Assembly: GCF_000341285.1 (NCBI RefSeq)
Contig: NW_005178451.1
Span: 62,001 to 126,000, forward strand
Reading direction: 5' to 3'
DNA from: Galdieria sulphuraria
Lineage: Eukaryota; Rhodophyta; Bangiophyceae; Galdieriales; Galdieriaceae
Length of the DNA: 64,000 bases
The notes under the pieces are model-generated. The model did no database searches. It was not told where the DNA came from and worked only from the letters and a program-made list of their open reading frames with translations. Of the stretch, positions 1-13,400 are shown piece after piece (the stretch's first letter is position 1; every line of letters starts with the position of its first letter). The position numbers were made by a program, and so were the translations under genes.

Positions 1-1
1 A

Positions 2-649
2 AAAATTTTGGCGCAGTGGCTGCAACAAGACTGGAAAGTGGCATCGTTGCCTACCCGCGATGGTGTCCATTTGGATGCCGTGGTATTTGGTATTCCCTCA
101 GGTGGAATTCCTGTGGCAGCAACCATAGCAAAACAACTCAAGTTGCCACTACAAGTTGCTGTAGTGAGCAAAATATTATTGCCGTGGAATACGGAAGTTG
201 GTTGTGGCGCTGTCAGTTTTCGACAAACGGTCAGGTGGAATGAACCTTTTCTTCACTCCGTTGGTTTATCTAAAGAACGGTTACAGAAGCAACTGGAAGA
301 AGCTATAACCAAAGTGAGTCGAAGAACAAAAGCATTTGGAGATCCACCTACGATACTTGTCGGAGAGGAAAACAAAGTGGTCATATTGGTAGATGATGGT
401 TTGGCTTCAGGATGGACGATGACTTTAGCCATAGAAGAATTTCGCAAAATGGGAGCTAAGAATATTGTGGTAGTTGTACCAACGAGTTCCTATGATGTTA
501 TTTTGAAAATAGCTGAAGTAGCTGATGCCGTTTATTGTGCAAACATTCGACATGGAAGTAGTTTTGCAGTGGCTGCAGCTTATGAAAACTGGTATGACGA
601 AAAAGAAGAGGAGATGGTGCAACTCATTCGTTCATGGAACAATAAGTAG
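2..649 (+). CDS. Phosphoribosyltransferase-family protein, 5' end cut by window edge
   Basis: The frame is open from the first bases of the window (positions 2-4) with no ATG near the edge, so the start lies upstream and this is the last part of the gene. The fold reads as a type I PRTase. An N-terminal GIPSGGIPVA segment comes first, then SKILLPWNTEVGCGAVSF, then the PRPP-binding loop ILVDDGLASGWTM, matching the usual VDDGLATGATM. The ending KNIVVVVP...ADAVYC...YEN(W)Y resembles stand-alone bacterial and archaeal PRTases of unknown substrate, some of which are fused to hydrolases. The substrate cannot be told. The prokaryotic look suggests acquisition by transfer, which is inference. No intron is visible in the visible part. 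It could still be a fusion if more domains lie upstream. Confidence 0.8.
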   Translation, partial: KILAQWLQQDWKVASLPTRDGVHLDAVVFGIPSGGIPVAATIAKQLKLPLQVAVVSKILLPWNTEVGCGAVSFRQTVRWNEPFLHSVGLSKERLQKQLEEAITKVSRRTKAFGDPPTILVGEENKVVILVDDGLASGWTMTLAIEEFRKMGAKNIVVVVPTSSYDVILKIAEVADAVYCANIRHGSSFAVAAAYENWYDEKEEEMVQLIRSWNNK

Positions 650-1894
650 TCATATTGCATTTCTCATTCCAGAATAATATGGAAAGAGTGACTTGGGTAT
701 TATTAGTTGGGTTCTGAAGCTAGTGGCCTACTAGTCATGGTAGCTTTTTTCAAGTTTCTGTGATACTCAGCTTAAGGAAAACTAATCGTATTCTTCTCTC
801 CCTAGTCAATGTTGTAATTACCTGGCTCGAATAAAAGTCACTATAAACAAATCCAAAAAGAATAAAGTAAGTATCTTTGTTGAGAACGAAAGGAAAGAAA
901 AACCCGTACGAGCAATAGCAGAAAAAGTCTTGGAGCTGTTCCATCCAACGAACGTTCACTGGAGTATCAAACAGAACAAGTGTTGCAGTCTTTAAAGAGA
1001 AGCGAAGAGAGGCAAAGGATTTCAGCACATCGTTCAAATAGTTGCCGGAACTGTTCGTGCTTTTACAGCTTCTTGAGGTCGTTTGCAAGTCCCTGTTGAT
1101 ATTCAACGGAAGATATGTAACTATATGGAAGTCTTGTGTGAAGTTTCCTTCAGGATTGGTGTTGCAGTTGCTTTGAAAGTCTTTTATGTTGAAGAATTGA
1201 TAAAGGAGGATATTAAAGTGGTATTACAGCGGAAGCAAAGGACAGGGAGGAAAGATTGCTAGGACTAGTGCTTCTGCATTGATTGAGTGGTTGGAGAATG
1301 CTGAATCTTCGGTTTGATTGCAGTATTAGAAAATATTGAGTATTTTTTGATTGTGCAATGAACAGTCGTTATGAGTACTTGTAGCACTTCCGTTCCATCA
1401 CTTTGTTGAACAGTGTCGACTGATTTGATGAAACAGAGATGATTTTGGAAGAAGCAACTTTAGTTTTCTACGACTTTTTTTCCATTTTATGGCATATGTT
1501 AGTAAAGCCCCAAAGAAAAGAACTTTTCCTAATATGGAAAATTCGAAGATAGCTCCATCGTGGAATGGCTATCAAATTAAAAACTTTATTGAAAAAGTTA
1601 TTTAAAGAATAGTTGGAGCCAGTAACAGTTGGTGGTGCAACTGACTCCATCCTTTTTCTGGGCATAAATAACTTCAGGACACAAGAAACCAAAGCTTTGA
1701 AGACCATTTTTGAAATATGATCGTCCTACCAGATGATATGATGATTGGAAGTGCTGTTGGACTCTACAAGGGCAAAGAATTCCATTAAATAAAAACGTAA
1801 CCTTAAATGATGGATCACTAATTGGGTGAGATTTCTATTACATATATAAACCCGTGAAACACAATTTCTCATCTCATTCCAATGAAATACAAAG
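650..1894. other. 1.2 kb without a clear gene; possible gene relic
   Basis: This stretch lies between the PRTase stop and the beta-galactosidase stop. No long open frame or convincing exon chain is present. Short protein-like stretches occur on the plus strand, notably near 1123-1257 (starting MEVLCEVSFRIGVAVALKVF) and near 1440-1606 (containing SKAPKKRTFPNMENSKIAPS). They are in different frames and are broken by stops. They may be remains of a decayed intron-containing gene or chance. I cannot name a family. Confidence 0.35.
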
Positions 1895-4800
1895 TTACGC
1901 CGTAAACTGATAAATAACAACTGGCTGAAGATCACTGATTGTCTCAAACCCTTCGTTTTTCCAATTTCCCGTTTTGCTATCGACAAAATACGGAGTGATT
2001 CGAATTCCCACTTGGGCAGTTTCATGTTCTGTATAATACATAATCGTCAAAACGTTTTCTTCGTCGCTTAATAACAACCCGCATGGAATATAAAAAACAG
2101 TCTGTGGACCTACTTTGGCTACATAACGAGCAATTTGTAGCTGATTAATCCAAGCAAAACAATGCGCATTGCCACTTATACATAATGCAAGTGGCATATG
2201 CAAACGTCCATCAAAACTTTCTAATATTTCTGGTAATCGAAACTTGGCTCTCCACCAACCCATTCCTGCACTACTATAAACGGGAAACAGGAAACTAGAA
2301 TTGTCCAATTTTAAAACGACGTTGGATAAATGACTCGATGACTGAAATGTTTCACTCGATACAAGTGTTGTCATTTCCTGATAATACATGCGAGTATTCT
2401 CATCTCCCCTTTGTATATCTTCTCTGCTGTAACGAAAAGGATTGTTTCCAACAATCTGTCCAATCAACTTGTCTTCCAAAGGTATCCCAACGGTATTGAA
2501 TGGATCTTCCAGTTCTGAAACATTCCTTCCACTTATGTACCAAGCCACCTGTTCCACAGGAATTCCGTGAAAACTTGCCGATAAAAGACCACGAGGATTC
2601 CTCACATCATTCACTACAAATGGTTGTCTCCCTTGACCAAAGTTATGTATCAATACTATCACTTGTTGTTGTACATTTTCGAAGACACCGTTATCATTTT
2701 TCTTTAAATAGGGAGTCAAGTCGTAATTCATATTGCCAGAATACGAAACGTCCCAAAAATTGACTGCACCTGGACCAACAATATGATGACTATAAGTAAG
2801 GTGAGAACCTACACACTTTCCATTACACCAAACCACAGCCAAATGACGACAATTGAGTTTCAAAGTCAACTCATTCTGTAACCATAATCGACGTCCTATA
2901 TGAAAATTGCATCGGTACAAGCAATGTCCATGAGTAAATAAATGATCGAGTGGATTTCTTTCCGTAGCATAGTTGATTGGTTTCCAAGGAATCATATTCC
3001 AGTCTAGATAAGCAGACTGCCATGGACTAGTCCATCTAATGAAAGACGAAGAAGAAGTCGATAAGGAAGACAAAAGGCGCATCTTATCTGTTAAGACACA
3101 TACAAAACAATAAGGAATATGTTGTTCCACTACACAAGGCATGGGTTGAAACATGACTGGGCATTCACCTTGACGTAGAAAATATATATTTGTATCAGAA
3201 CAAGTACATGAAATCTGCAATTGACCTTGACTGTCAAAATATAAACGATATGCACCCCAAGCTATTGCTTCAGGATTTCTACTCGTCTCTTCTTGACTTG
3301 ACCAAATGTCTCTTTCTTGTTCCATCCAGTTACAAGTCACTGTGGATGCATCCGCAGAATTCAGACAAACGAGTCTTATTTGATCTCGAGTCGTTGTTGT
3401 TCCATGCTCATTCTCCCGACTTGAAAGTAATATAAAACAAGGTTTCCATACGGATAAGTGATAAACTTGCCCTATTGTTTCTTCTCTACGTACAAGACTC
3501 GCACAGTCTTGTCTCAAATGATCGTCATTGATAAAGGTTCCATTTCTAAAAGCCCCAAATGACAATTCTTCAGCAGGAATATTTGTCAAATCTGATGTCT
3601 CATCGTCCTCCCTATTTGGATCACAAGTGCCAGAATATTGTCCATCTATACTGCACCATTTTAATATCAACGGCACTCGAGAACGAAATGCAATTCTTCC
3701 CACTTCTGGATCCTTCAAAGATAATACCCACAACTCTGTATCCAAATGTTTCATTCGAACAACTATTTGAATACCCGAGATATGAAGGACAACTTTGTCA
3801 CTCAATGGAATATCACAAGGCACCAACATGACTTGACGAGGTTCGAGACTACAAGTTACTGCTACTCCTTGCAATGCCAAAGTAAACTTTGACACCGACG
3901 AAAAATTCCTTAAGAACGCTATTCGAGGATAACAAACTTCATCTTCATGATTGCTCACACTCTTTCTAACCCAACGAGTACAAATAACAACATTGGATAA
4001 CGAACACTGTACACCATATTCATCAGAACGAGATAACCTTTCCGTTTCTATCAAACCAAAATTGGCAAAAGTTCGGAAAAAAAGATTCACTGCAGCTACT
4101 TTCCTTGCTTTGTTAGTAATAAAACCATATTCACGAATACTTGCTGCATAATCATAAGAAGTATAGACTTCGGTATCTCCCAAACAACCATAATTTGTTC
4201 CACCATAAAACATATAAATGTTGATCATCGTAATGCCTTGTGCAAGTAAGGAAACCAAAACATTCGAAGTATGATCTTCACCAAAAAATGTAAACATATC
4301 ATCATAAGTTCTTCTTCTACCCCACTGATTGTACCAACCGCCTTGCGCCTCACAAACTATGACAGGTCCTGATGTTGCAGCTCCACCAAATCCGCTGGTA
4401 GTCCTTTCGAGTTTATCAAAAGCACGAGCAAAGCGATGCTTCTTCCAACTCGCATTTCGAAAAGGAACAAAAGTTGCTTCGTGACTCAAACCATTGCCAT
4501 TGGACATTCTTACGATGGATAAAATGTCTTTTATATCCAATTCAAACAAGGAGCCTTCTCTTTGGTCTCCGTTATCAGGTGGCCATGTAACATACAAATC
4601 CATTCCATATAAATCTACACGATAGGAACGGCGTGATGAAGAAATTAACCCTAAACTCCACCAAAGGCGATTCCGCTTTCCGCGAGTCCAAGAACCATCA
4701 GGCATAGCATCGTTATGAATGATGGGTGAATACACGCCCATCTCTCTTGCCAATTCTGCTAAACTACGAAGTTCTTTATCCAAACCAATACGAAAGAACG

Positions 4801-5522
4801 CCAACCATTGCATCAATTCATTTTCTATCTATTCATAATATAAAGCAGTATAAAATATGCCTTGAAAATCTGTTTGACATACTTACCTGCAAAGCAATCA
4901 CACAACCTCGTGAATGAGTAGCACGCTCATGAGAAACAAGAATAGGTAGAAACTGAGCATACCATTCCTTACAATACTCAAAAAATTGTTGATCCCATCT
5001 TTTGATAAATTCCCTGGCAACGTGTCGTATTCTAATTTCCCTTTTAGCGACAAGCCAAGTAGGAAAACCACCACACTGTGTTTCTGCACAAATGTAAGGT
5101 CCAGGCGCTGCAATAACAAAAAGATGCAATTCTTCACACAACTGCAAAAGATATTCGATATCTCTATTGCCTTGAAAATCGTAAACACCTTGACGAGGAG
5201 AGTGAAAGCCCCAATGAAAGTATATTCGAACACAATTAAAACCCAAAGAACGATATGACTCCAAAATACGTTTCCAACGATTCCTATCTGGAATTCTCCA
5301 ATAATGAAACTCTGCAGAGAGTATCGGAATAGGTTTTCCTTCAATAAGCAGACAACGACGCGTCCAAGTTAAGTGAGAAGCATAAGTTTCCTTTCTAAAA
5401 GCAGACGGCTCATGATTGGTGGAAGTTCTTTCTTTGCTGCAAAAAAATGGACCAAAAGATTGTGACTGTGTAAAGGAAGAAGAGTTGTCAGTCGTCTTTG
5501 AGTTCCAAGTGTGTTTGACCAT
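1895..5522 (-). CDS. Glycoside hydrolase family 35 beta-galactosidase
   Basis: Two exons, complement(1895..4828, 4887..5522), give about 1,189 residues. The 58-nt intron falls exactly in the catalytic acid/base motif: exon 1 ends CVIALQ and exon 2 starts IENELMQW, matching the GH35 VQVENEYG motif. The nucleophile region VIVCEAQGGWYNQWG matches the family's SEF..GW..HWG. FYGGTNYG is the conserved GTNFG motif. The N-terminal TIM-barrel signature LSAEFHYWRIP and APGPYICAE are clear. The protein is longer than human GLB1 (about 680 residues). The extra C-terminal half presumably holds beta-sandwich and jelly-roll domains as in plant and fungal enzymes. It releases terminal beta-galactose from oligo- or polysaccharides. 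The N-terminus (MVKHTWNSKTT) has no obvious signal peptide, so either an upstream exon is missing or the enzyme is not secreted by the classical route. Confidence 0.93.
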
Positions 5523-5888
5523 TTCAAAAGTTCACAAAAATGCAAAACTCCATTTCATCGAGGAAAAAGGAGCGACTTGTAACATCCAATGGATATTCAA
5601 GTACTTATTTGCATAACAACAGTTGTTAAGCTATTTCAATAATTCAGTGTGATGGTAAAATCTTCATAAACTGAAATGAGATATATTTCAACTATCCTCT
5701 TCTGTGCTACTAGAACAGTCAATGAACGTCACAAGTTACGGAATGCATTAGGATAAAAGTTATCCAATACTTTTAGTTGAATACTAAGGAAAATACATCA
5801 GTCTTTCCCTCAACATTGTGATAGATACGAAACAATATCGAAACTTGAAAGTCAGCCAACTAGGTACTTTATCATACAATAACAAACA
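5523..5888. other. Intergenic spacer, nothing recognised
   Basis: AT-rich sequence between the start of the beta-galactosidase gene and the stop of the homogentisate dioxygenase gene, both on the minus strand. It should hold the promoter of the former and the terminator of the latter. No open frame or RNA gene was recognised. Confidence 0.5.
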
Positions 5889-7413
5889 TCATTCTACTTG
5901 AAGTGAAGCTAACTTTTTCAATGGCTGCCAACAATCTATATAATTTACATCTAAATGCTTTGGATCTAAAGCCCAGTCTGTCAACTTGAGCATGCGACTG
6001 GTTTCAAACATAAATGCCAGACTTTCTTCGCCTACACGAGAAGGACTCAATTCCACATTGCTTGCCATTTCAAACGTCACTGCATCCGGTCCATGTGCTG
6101 ACATCATACTGTGCAATGATGCACTTCCTGGAACAAATCCTTCTGCCTTGGCATCATAAATTCCACGGATCAAACCCTAAAAAATACAAAAGGTTTCCAA
6201 CTAGTTGCAAAAATGAAAATCTATTACTTACCATATATTCCGTCATACAATTACGATGAAAATACGGCGGTCGAAATGTATGCTCTTGTGTCATCCAACG
6301 AGGAGGAAATATGACAAAATCCACAACTGCCAGTCCAGGTACACTGCTTTTGCAAGTCAAAACAGTAAAAATGGAAGGATCCATATGATCATATAGCACG
6401 CTGTTGACAGGACAAAAAAGACTCAAATCATATATAAATGGTGCATAATTGCCATGCCAACCCACAACATCAAAAGGAGAATGATCCAATGAAAAGCGGA
6501 ACAATTTACCTCCGTACTTTTGAATAACTGCAAAAGGCACTTCTTTCTCTTCATAATATGCAACAGGATAAAGAAAGTCTCTCGGTGCGGCCAAGCCATT
6601 TGAACCAATCAGTCCAAGGTCAGGTAACTCAAAATGACCAGTATAAACCTGTACAACAAATGTGAGAAAATAGAAGCAAATGATCAATAACGTACCTCAC
6701 AAATATATCCACGAGCTTTACCATCCAAAAGTTCCACTCGAAACTTCACTCCACGTGGTATGACAGCTATGTGTCCAGGACGTAACGGTAAAAGGCCAAG
6801 TTCGGTTTGAATTCGCAGGCCTCCTTCTTGTGGAACAATCAGCCAATCACCATCAGAGTTGAAAAAACACTTGTTTTCCATGCTGCAATTAGCAATATAT
6901 AAATGTATTGCCACACCTGACGAACAACAACGAGATCAGTTTGAAGCTTTATAAATACAACTTGTCTTACCATCTCTACTAGTCGGTTCACCTTGAGTAC
7001 CAACAGTAAATAGACCCTGAATAAAATCGGTGGATCTCACCAACATGGAGTAGTCTAAAGGTTTCCAACGTAGCCTTTCCGGTGTCAGTTTGGTTCCCTC
7101 TGTAAGAAAAGGAGCTTCTTCAGGTGCTGCCACAACCTTTCCGTGCTTCACACTTGGCAGGATCCGATACAGCCAAGTTCGCAAGTTCTTTTCTGTCAAC
7201 ACAGCAAGAAGTGAGAAGTGACTACAAGAACTGCTTAAATGCCCTACCTCGAGGCATAGTAAAAGCACTTCCAGAGAGTTGTTCTGCATACAACCCAAAA
7301 GGACATTTCTGGGGATTATTTTGACCTTTTGGTATGGCTCCAACAACTGCTTCTGTTTCAAAGTAGTTTCCATAACCGGAAAGAAGTGGTATAGTTGAGG
7401 TTGGTTTGTCCAT
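5889..7413 (-). CDS. HGD: Homogentisate 1,2-dioxygenase
   Basis: Five exons, complement(5889..6176, 6232..6648, 6696..6916, 6971..7192, 7248..7413), join in frame to 437 residues, close to the family's roughly 445. The four introns are 46-55 nt. The N-terminus [20 protein letters not shown] and [12 protein letters not shown] are diagnostic. The Fe(II) ligands are visible in [13 protein letters not shown] (His and Glu) and SAHGPD (His), and the catalytic-base region is [11 protein letters not shown]. The enzyme opens the ring of homogentisate to maleylacetoacetate in phenylalanine/tyrosine breakdown. It competes with tocopherol and plastoquinone synthesis for the same substrate. No targeting peptide is evident, so it is probably cytosolic. 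Its stop lies upstream of the beta-galactosidase and its start 70 bp below the Rav1 gene stop, all on one strand. Confidence 0.96.
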
Positions 7414-7483
7414 TTTAGTAAACGCTGCCGACGAATAACAAAAACTCTATCTCAAAAATGTAAAGCAATGATTGGCTATTTCC

Positions 7484-10400
7484 TCAAGACTGTCCCTTAG
7501 ACAATTGTGACCAGCCCTTTCCCCAAAGCCTTAAGCTGCCATCGGCACAACCAACTAAGAGACAAGTATCTGTCAAACAACTTGTCAAAATACCACGGTG
7601 AGCTAAGGAAGAAGTTCTCCAAGGATTCCATTCGGTTAAGGAGAGAGACGATTTACGTTGTACTATTCGAATCGTGTCCAAACATTTCATCGTTCTTTTC
7701 ACACAAAGTAAAGGTATATAAATGACGGTATGTTTGACGTACCTGCTATCCCACAGTTTTCCTTCTCCACAACTACAGCCACTAAAAATGGCCCTTCCTC
7801 TGTTTGTTTCAATGCCAAGAGTTTGAATTTCTCCACGATGAACAGAAGCCAACTCTGCAACACAATGACGCATTCGAATATCCACTATAGAGATTGAGCC
7901 GTCCATGCCGCCGGTAACTACTTTAGTTCGATCTTCCAATATTAAAATACAACGACCTGTTCAACTTGTAAAGTTTTAGAGCCAACAAAATGAGAAAAGC
8001 TTACTTTCTTTTCCGTGATTGACCTTGCAAGTCCACTCAGGCCGTATATCGTAATGAGGAGATCGAATATCATATATTCTTAAGGAACTACCAGAAGCAA
8101 TAGGTCCTTGTGGAGAGCCAACTACTCCAATCAAATTTCTATCATCTAGAAAAATGGCTTGTGAGGCTCGGCGCTTTCCAAATGCTTCTATGACTACAAG
8201 TCATGTGTTAGCATTTCGAAACAAAAGAATCTTTGTCTGCTAAGGAACTGTACCACAGACAAAGAGTATTCAACAAGGATATTCTTACTTAATGGAGAAG
8301 CAACAGTACTTCTACCTACTGCTAGAAAAGGTTCATCCCAAATAACGAGTTGACCAGTTGCATGACATGCAACAAGACGTTCACCAAAGGATGAGAATGC
8401 TAAAGATGAAACTCGACCCACATTGGGAACCTTCCATTGTCCTAAACAAGATGACTGGCCAAAGTTCCATAATTTAATGGTGCCTTCCATATGTCCTGAA
8501 GCATATTTTTGGCGAACTGGATCTGCAGTTACACATGCCACTTGGCCTGCGTACTTCCAAATTCTTTCAGAGGTTTCAATTTTCGTATCATCTCTATCAT
8601 TCCCACCAGGAAAAGTGGAAACACTAGAAGAACGATGAAGAGATGGTTTGGAAGAGATTTGTTGCAGTTTGGAATAGGGAACAGAGATATCCATCAACCC
8701 TCCCAATGTTGCGACAGCTATCCAACAAGGGTCATCACTAGATAAACATAAAGACCGAACTGCCTCATCCTTGTCTCCTTTCCACAAACAGAAAGAATTA
8801 TATTGACTCAATATATGTGGATAAGACTCTCTGTCCCAATTTTCTTGCTTTAAGAGTCCATAAACTCGATTAGAGATAGTTGCCTAGAAGAGGATATATT
8901 ACTACTTTATATCATTAAATGCATATAACAGTGCCTACCTTCTCCAGACTTCCTTGTCTGATACCTTCTAAAACCAACCATCCTTCTTCTAACAGTCTTC
9001 TACATGAAGCATCTCTCTGATACAAAAAAGACCACAATTGATATAAACTATCCCGCCTGATGGATGAAGAATGGTTGTATGTAGTAAGTGGATATCTTTT
9101 TTGAGCCCAATCCTTGTAAAAGCCTTCTACTATTGATTGTGCCTTGAATTCTACATCTACAAGTTCGTTTTCATCATTTTGGTTCTTATTGTGTATCAAC
9201 AACAAACGCCATTGTGTAAATATATAAATCGATATCGTTTGCTTTAGTAAATAAAGAATTGCTTGTCGCTTGACATCGTTCTCCATACATGCCTTGAAAG
9301 AAGAGAAACTTGGCATCCAACTGGCTTCTTCACTTGTCCAAACAGATTGACTCCCATCCGAGTTTGGTCTCAAAGTATGGCTACTCACCACTCTTCTCAA
9401 ATCTCCAATCATCACCCCAGCTTCTACTTTCGATTGCTTTGCTTCACTCGGAAACCTTAAACTTGGGCAGTTGAACAACAATTTCAACAATGCTTCCACA
9501 TGAAATATTTGTTCTTCCATTACAGATAAAATATCCATCATCCAACGATAATAATTATAAACAGCTTGAGTTGCTTTCCACAAGTTGAAATCAAACGAAA
9601 AATAGTTCATTGGCTTCAACGACTCCATCGTATTTGAAATAGCAACAAACGAGGAAGAATTTGGTAAAAATCTTCCTGATGCTAAATCTTCGATGCACAG
9701 TTTCACAAGTTTTCTCAATATGCCATTCCAGGACGATAACCATTTGCACCACCAATCTCGTTTCCATTCATTGTCCAAACAGGCTTCCAAACCAATCCAT
9801 TCTCTTTCACACCACAAAAAGGATAACAATCGAAGCACTTTTGGTGTCTTCTCTATATTTTTCCATTGTCTAATCTCATTGCATATCCAAACAAACGGAA
9901 ACAACGAAGGTTGATGAAAACGCAAGGGCAATTTTTTCCACAAGTCATAGCAAACACTTTTGTATTCCTTCAATTCCTCTGAAGTTAATTCTGCTAAACA
10001 AGAAACAAAGTGATACCATAACAACTCTAAGCGTTCTTCATCATCAAGAAGGGTTTCCAACGAAATTTCTGTCATTTCAGTGACAGAATAAAAACAACCT
10101 AAGCTAAATATAGGATCACATGAGAACCATTGTTTACCATATTCTTTCAACAAACATGGATAAGTGAGTGGTTGTTTGCTTTGTAATTTACGTGTATTGC
10201 TCTTTTGGAAATATACGTAGCCAATTTGTTGAAGCATCCAAAATGTCATCCATGAAGAGGGGCTCAAATCAATCCTTGCCATATTTTGAAGGAAATCGGA
10301 AACTTTTGCAGTAGAATGCAACAATAAAGGAGTTTGTAAAATAGTATTATATTCATGTCTTTCAATCTTCCACAGATCCAAAGTTCTACTTTGAAAAGCA

Positions 10401-13400
10401 ATCCATATCTCCAAAAGTATCATTTCTTCCTTTTCCAAGACATCGTTGCTGTTGAGTAACTCCAATATTTGACACCTTTGATTATTGTCTTCCCAATCAA
10501 ACAACAGTCTACTAGCAACTAGAAATAATGATATATCACGTAGTCTGAATAATAGCAATTTGAGTCCTTCAAGTTTCTCACCAGCGAGAATGAACAAAGC
10601 ACTCGATAGCTCAATTTGATGTCTGGCAAGTGTTACATATGCATTCTTCTTGGCCTTTATTTGCATCTCGGAATTGTCAAAGTCGCCAGAAAAAAATTCC
10701 CAAAGACGTTTCATTCCTTTCACTTTGAACAACATAGCTAAAGATTTCGTTCTACCTAGTAGGACATACCTAGAAACCTTTTATAAACAAAAATCCCACA
10801 CAATCCAAACTACATACCATAAACATGTATCCATAGGATTCTGCTGATGTTGAAAAGATGCTCTAGCACAAGTATCGACAATTTGAGTCAGGTCCTCTCG
10901 TCTACTAACCCAATAACCAACTCCATAATAACGATAGAAATACCACAAAGAATCAAAACTTTGTTTATCTCCTCTTGTAGTATTATCACAACAACTTGTC
11001 CATTCTTCTGATTGAAACAATATTTCGAATAACAGCTTGTCACAATCAGAAACACAAGCCAATAAAACAATAGATAAAGGAAGTATCGAACATTCGGGAG
11101 CTTTCTCATACCAAGCCTTTGAAATCATCAAAAATTTTAGAGCCATTGAATCCAAAGGCAACTCTCTCTTCCAAAGAAGCCAATAACAAGATAACCAATG
11201 TTTCCATTTCATTTTCCATTGAAGATTCAGCAAATTATCATCGTTCTCATCTTTTACTAAATACGATAGAGCTTCCTGAAAGTATGCTTTGGCAGATGTT
11301 ATATCTGAGAATCCATTATATCCGTATTCGACCGATGTTGTAGCGAAATGATTTGACAAAGTAGGTTGGAAATAATAACAAAGCAACCTAGTCCAGTAGA
11401 ACAATTTAGAAAGCTTTTGAACTCGATTACTTTGATCACTTTTGTAGATAGTAGTGGAAAAAATGTTGGCCATAGAAAATATCACGGAATGTAGATGAAA
11501 CAACAAACAATCCCATCGATGAAATAAACAAAAACAAAATAAGCTCGAGTCAGGATTCAACCAATCCATCGACTCTTTAGGATGTTCTTCAATATGCATG
11601 AATATTTGATGATTACAATACTCCAACCAGCAATCTTGTTCTCCTGTTGTCTTCATAGAAAGATCATGGATTCCTCTATCTTTCAATTTCTCTTTCCCTT
11701 TATATAAAGAGACTTCAGAATTAGCATAACAGTAGCTAATGAAACGACATGTATTTGTCAGCCATAGTTCCCAACATAAATACCAGCAAGCGTCCTTTGT
11801 ATCTCTTATCCATCGAAAACGTCTCAATTCTATTTCTTTGTCATCAACTATATCATCTGAAGTATAAAATGGAGTCCATTTTCCACAAGGATAGTCACCT
11901 AACCTTATCCATGTTCGATGTCTGTTATTGCTATAAAGAACGGCCAAAAGGTTGCCCAAACTGTTCAACGTCATATTCTTAATGCAACTGCCATCTTCAG
12001 GTTCCAAGGAAAAGCTCCACATCATTATCCAATCATCGATATCATTCAACATGATTTTCTTTCTAAATATCTTCAACTCATACTTCTTCACAAGATATAG
12101 ATAAAAGTAACCATCTCCTTCTGTTCCTAAAGCACAAGCGCATTCGTTTTCGAACAAATCCCATTCAAACATGTTTGAAACAGTTTCTTGCACAGAGATT
12201 TTCAATCTATATACACAATTGGTCACAAATATCCATACTTGTAATACCTCTCTTCCATTCTCATGACACCAATAACTGTGTAAAATAACGAGATTCGTGT
12301 TCCATAATATATTATAAAAATCCTTATGAATAGTTACAACAGAGCATTTTCTCTGATGAGACAACCCAAATAAACACATTCGAGGAGGACATGTATCAAC
12401 AGCTACTAACAAATGTTTACCAGCCATGGGTTCCTTTAAAGTACGACCCAACTGAAATGGAGATACTAAAAAACATGTCCTATAGCTAAATAATCGTGCG
12501 ACAGGCACAATCATACAAAGGTTATCATCTGCTGCATTCCATACCCAATGTTCATAAGGAGAATAGCTCGTTGATAAGATCCAAACCTTTGGGAAAACAT
12601 CCTTTTGGAATGAAGGAACTTGTCTTTTCATTCCAGAGCTTTGGATGCATTCAATATTTCCAATATGTCCAAAACTTATGCCAAGAGGAGCTTGGCTTTG
12701 AATCATATCGGCAGAGTCCGATATTTGAATACAGTTGTATTGCAAACCAAAAGTATAATATCGAGATCGATGACAACTAACAGAATCAATAACAGAAGGC
12801 GGTGACGAAGGATATCTTAAACGAAGTGCTCGTTCATAGACAAGTTCCGGTTCTATTGGCAAATTCGTTTGGTAGACATTCAAAGCCATTGTCTTGGTTT
12901 CCAGTGGAACAAGAAGCCCTTTGTGCTCCAATATGCTATCATCTCTCAATGCTTCTAATCTTGCAAACCCAACAAATGGAAGATCATCTAAGCCTCTAAC
13001 TCTCCATAAATGTGAACAACTACCCACTGTTCGAATAATGAAATGTATTGTTCTCGATAGCTTAAAACCTAACCAATCTCTCACAATAACGGACCACAGG
13101 GGATCCATAACAGCCTCTTCAGCTTGACAGTAATAATCCTTCCAGAGTAAGAAGCCAGCAGTAGAAATATTTCTCTTGCCTGCTACATGAGGTGCTCGTA
13201 GAACTTGTTTCATCCAGTGAAGACCACCGGTTCTTCTACTGTGTGCAATTTTTGACCAAATACGAAATGTTCCATCTCCATCTACAGTAAGAAGAGCATT
13301 TCGACCCATTCCAAATGACTTCCACTCTAAATGTTGGATGCCACTATCGCCTACTTCCAATTCGGATGGACCCAAGGTTTCACAGGACTCAGACATGACA

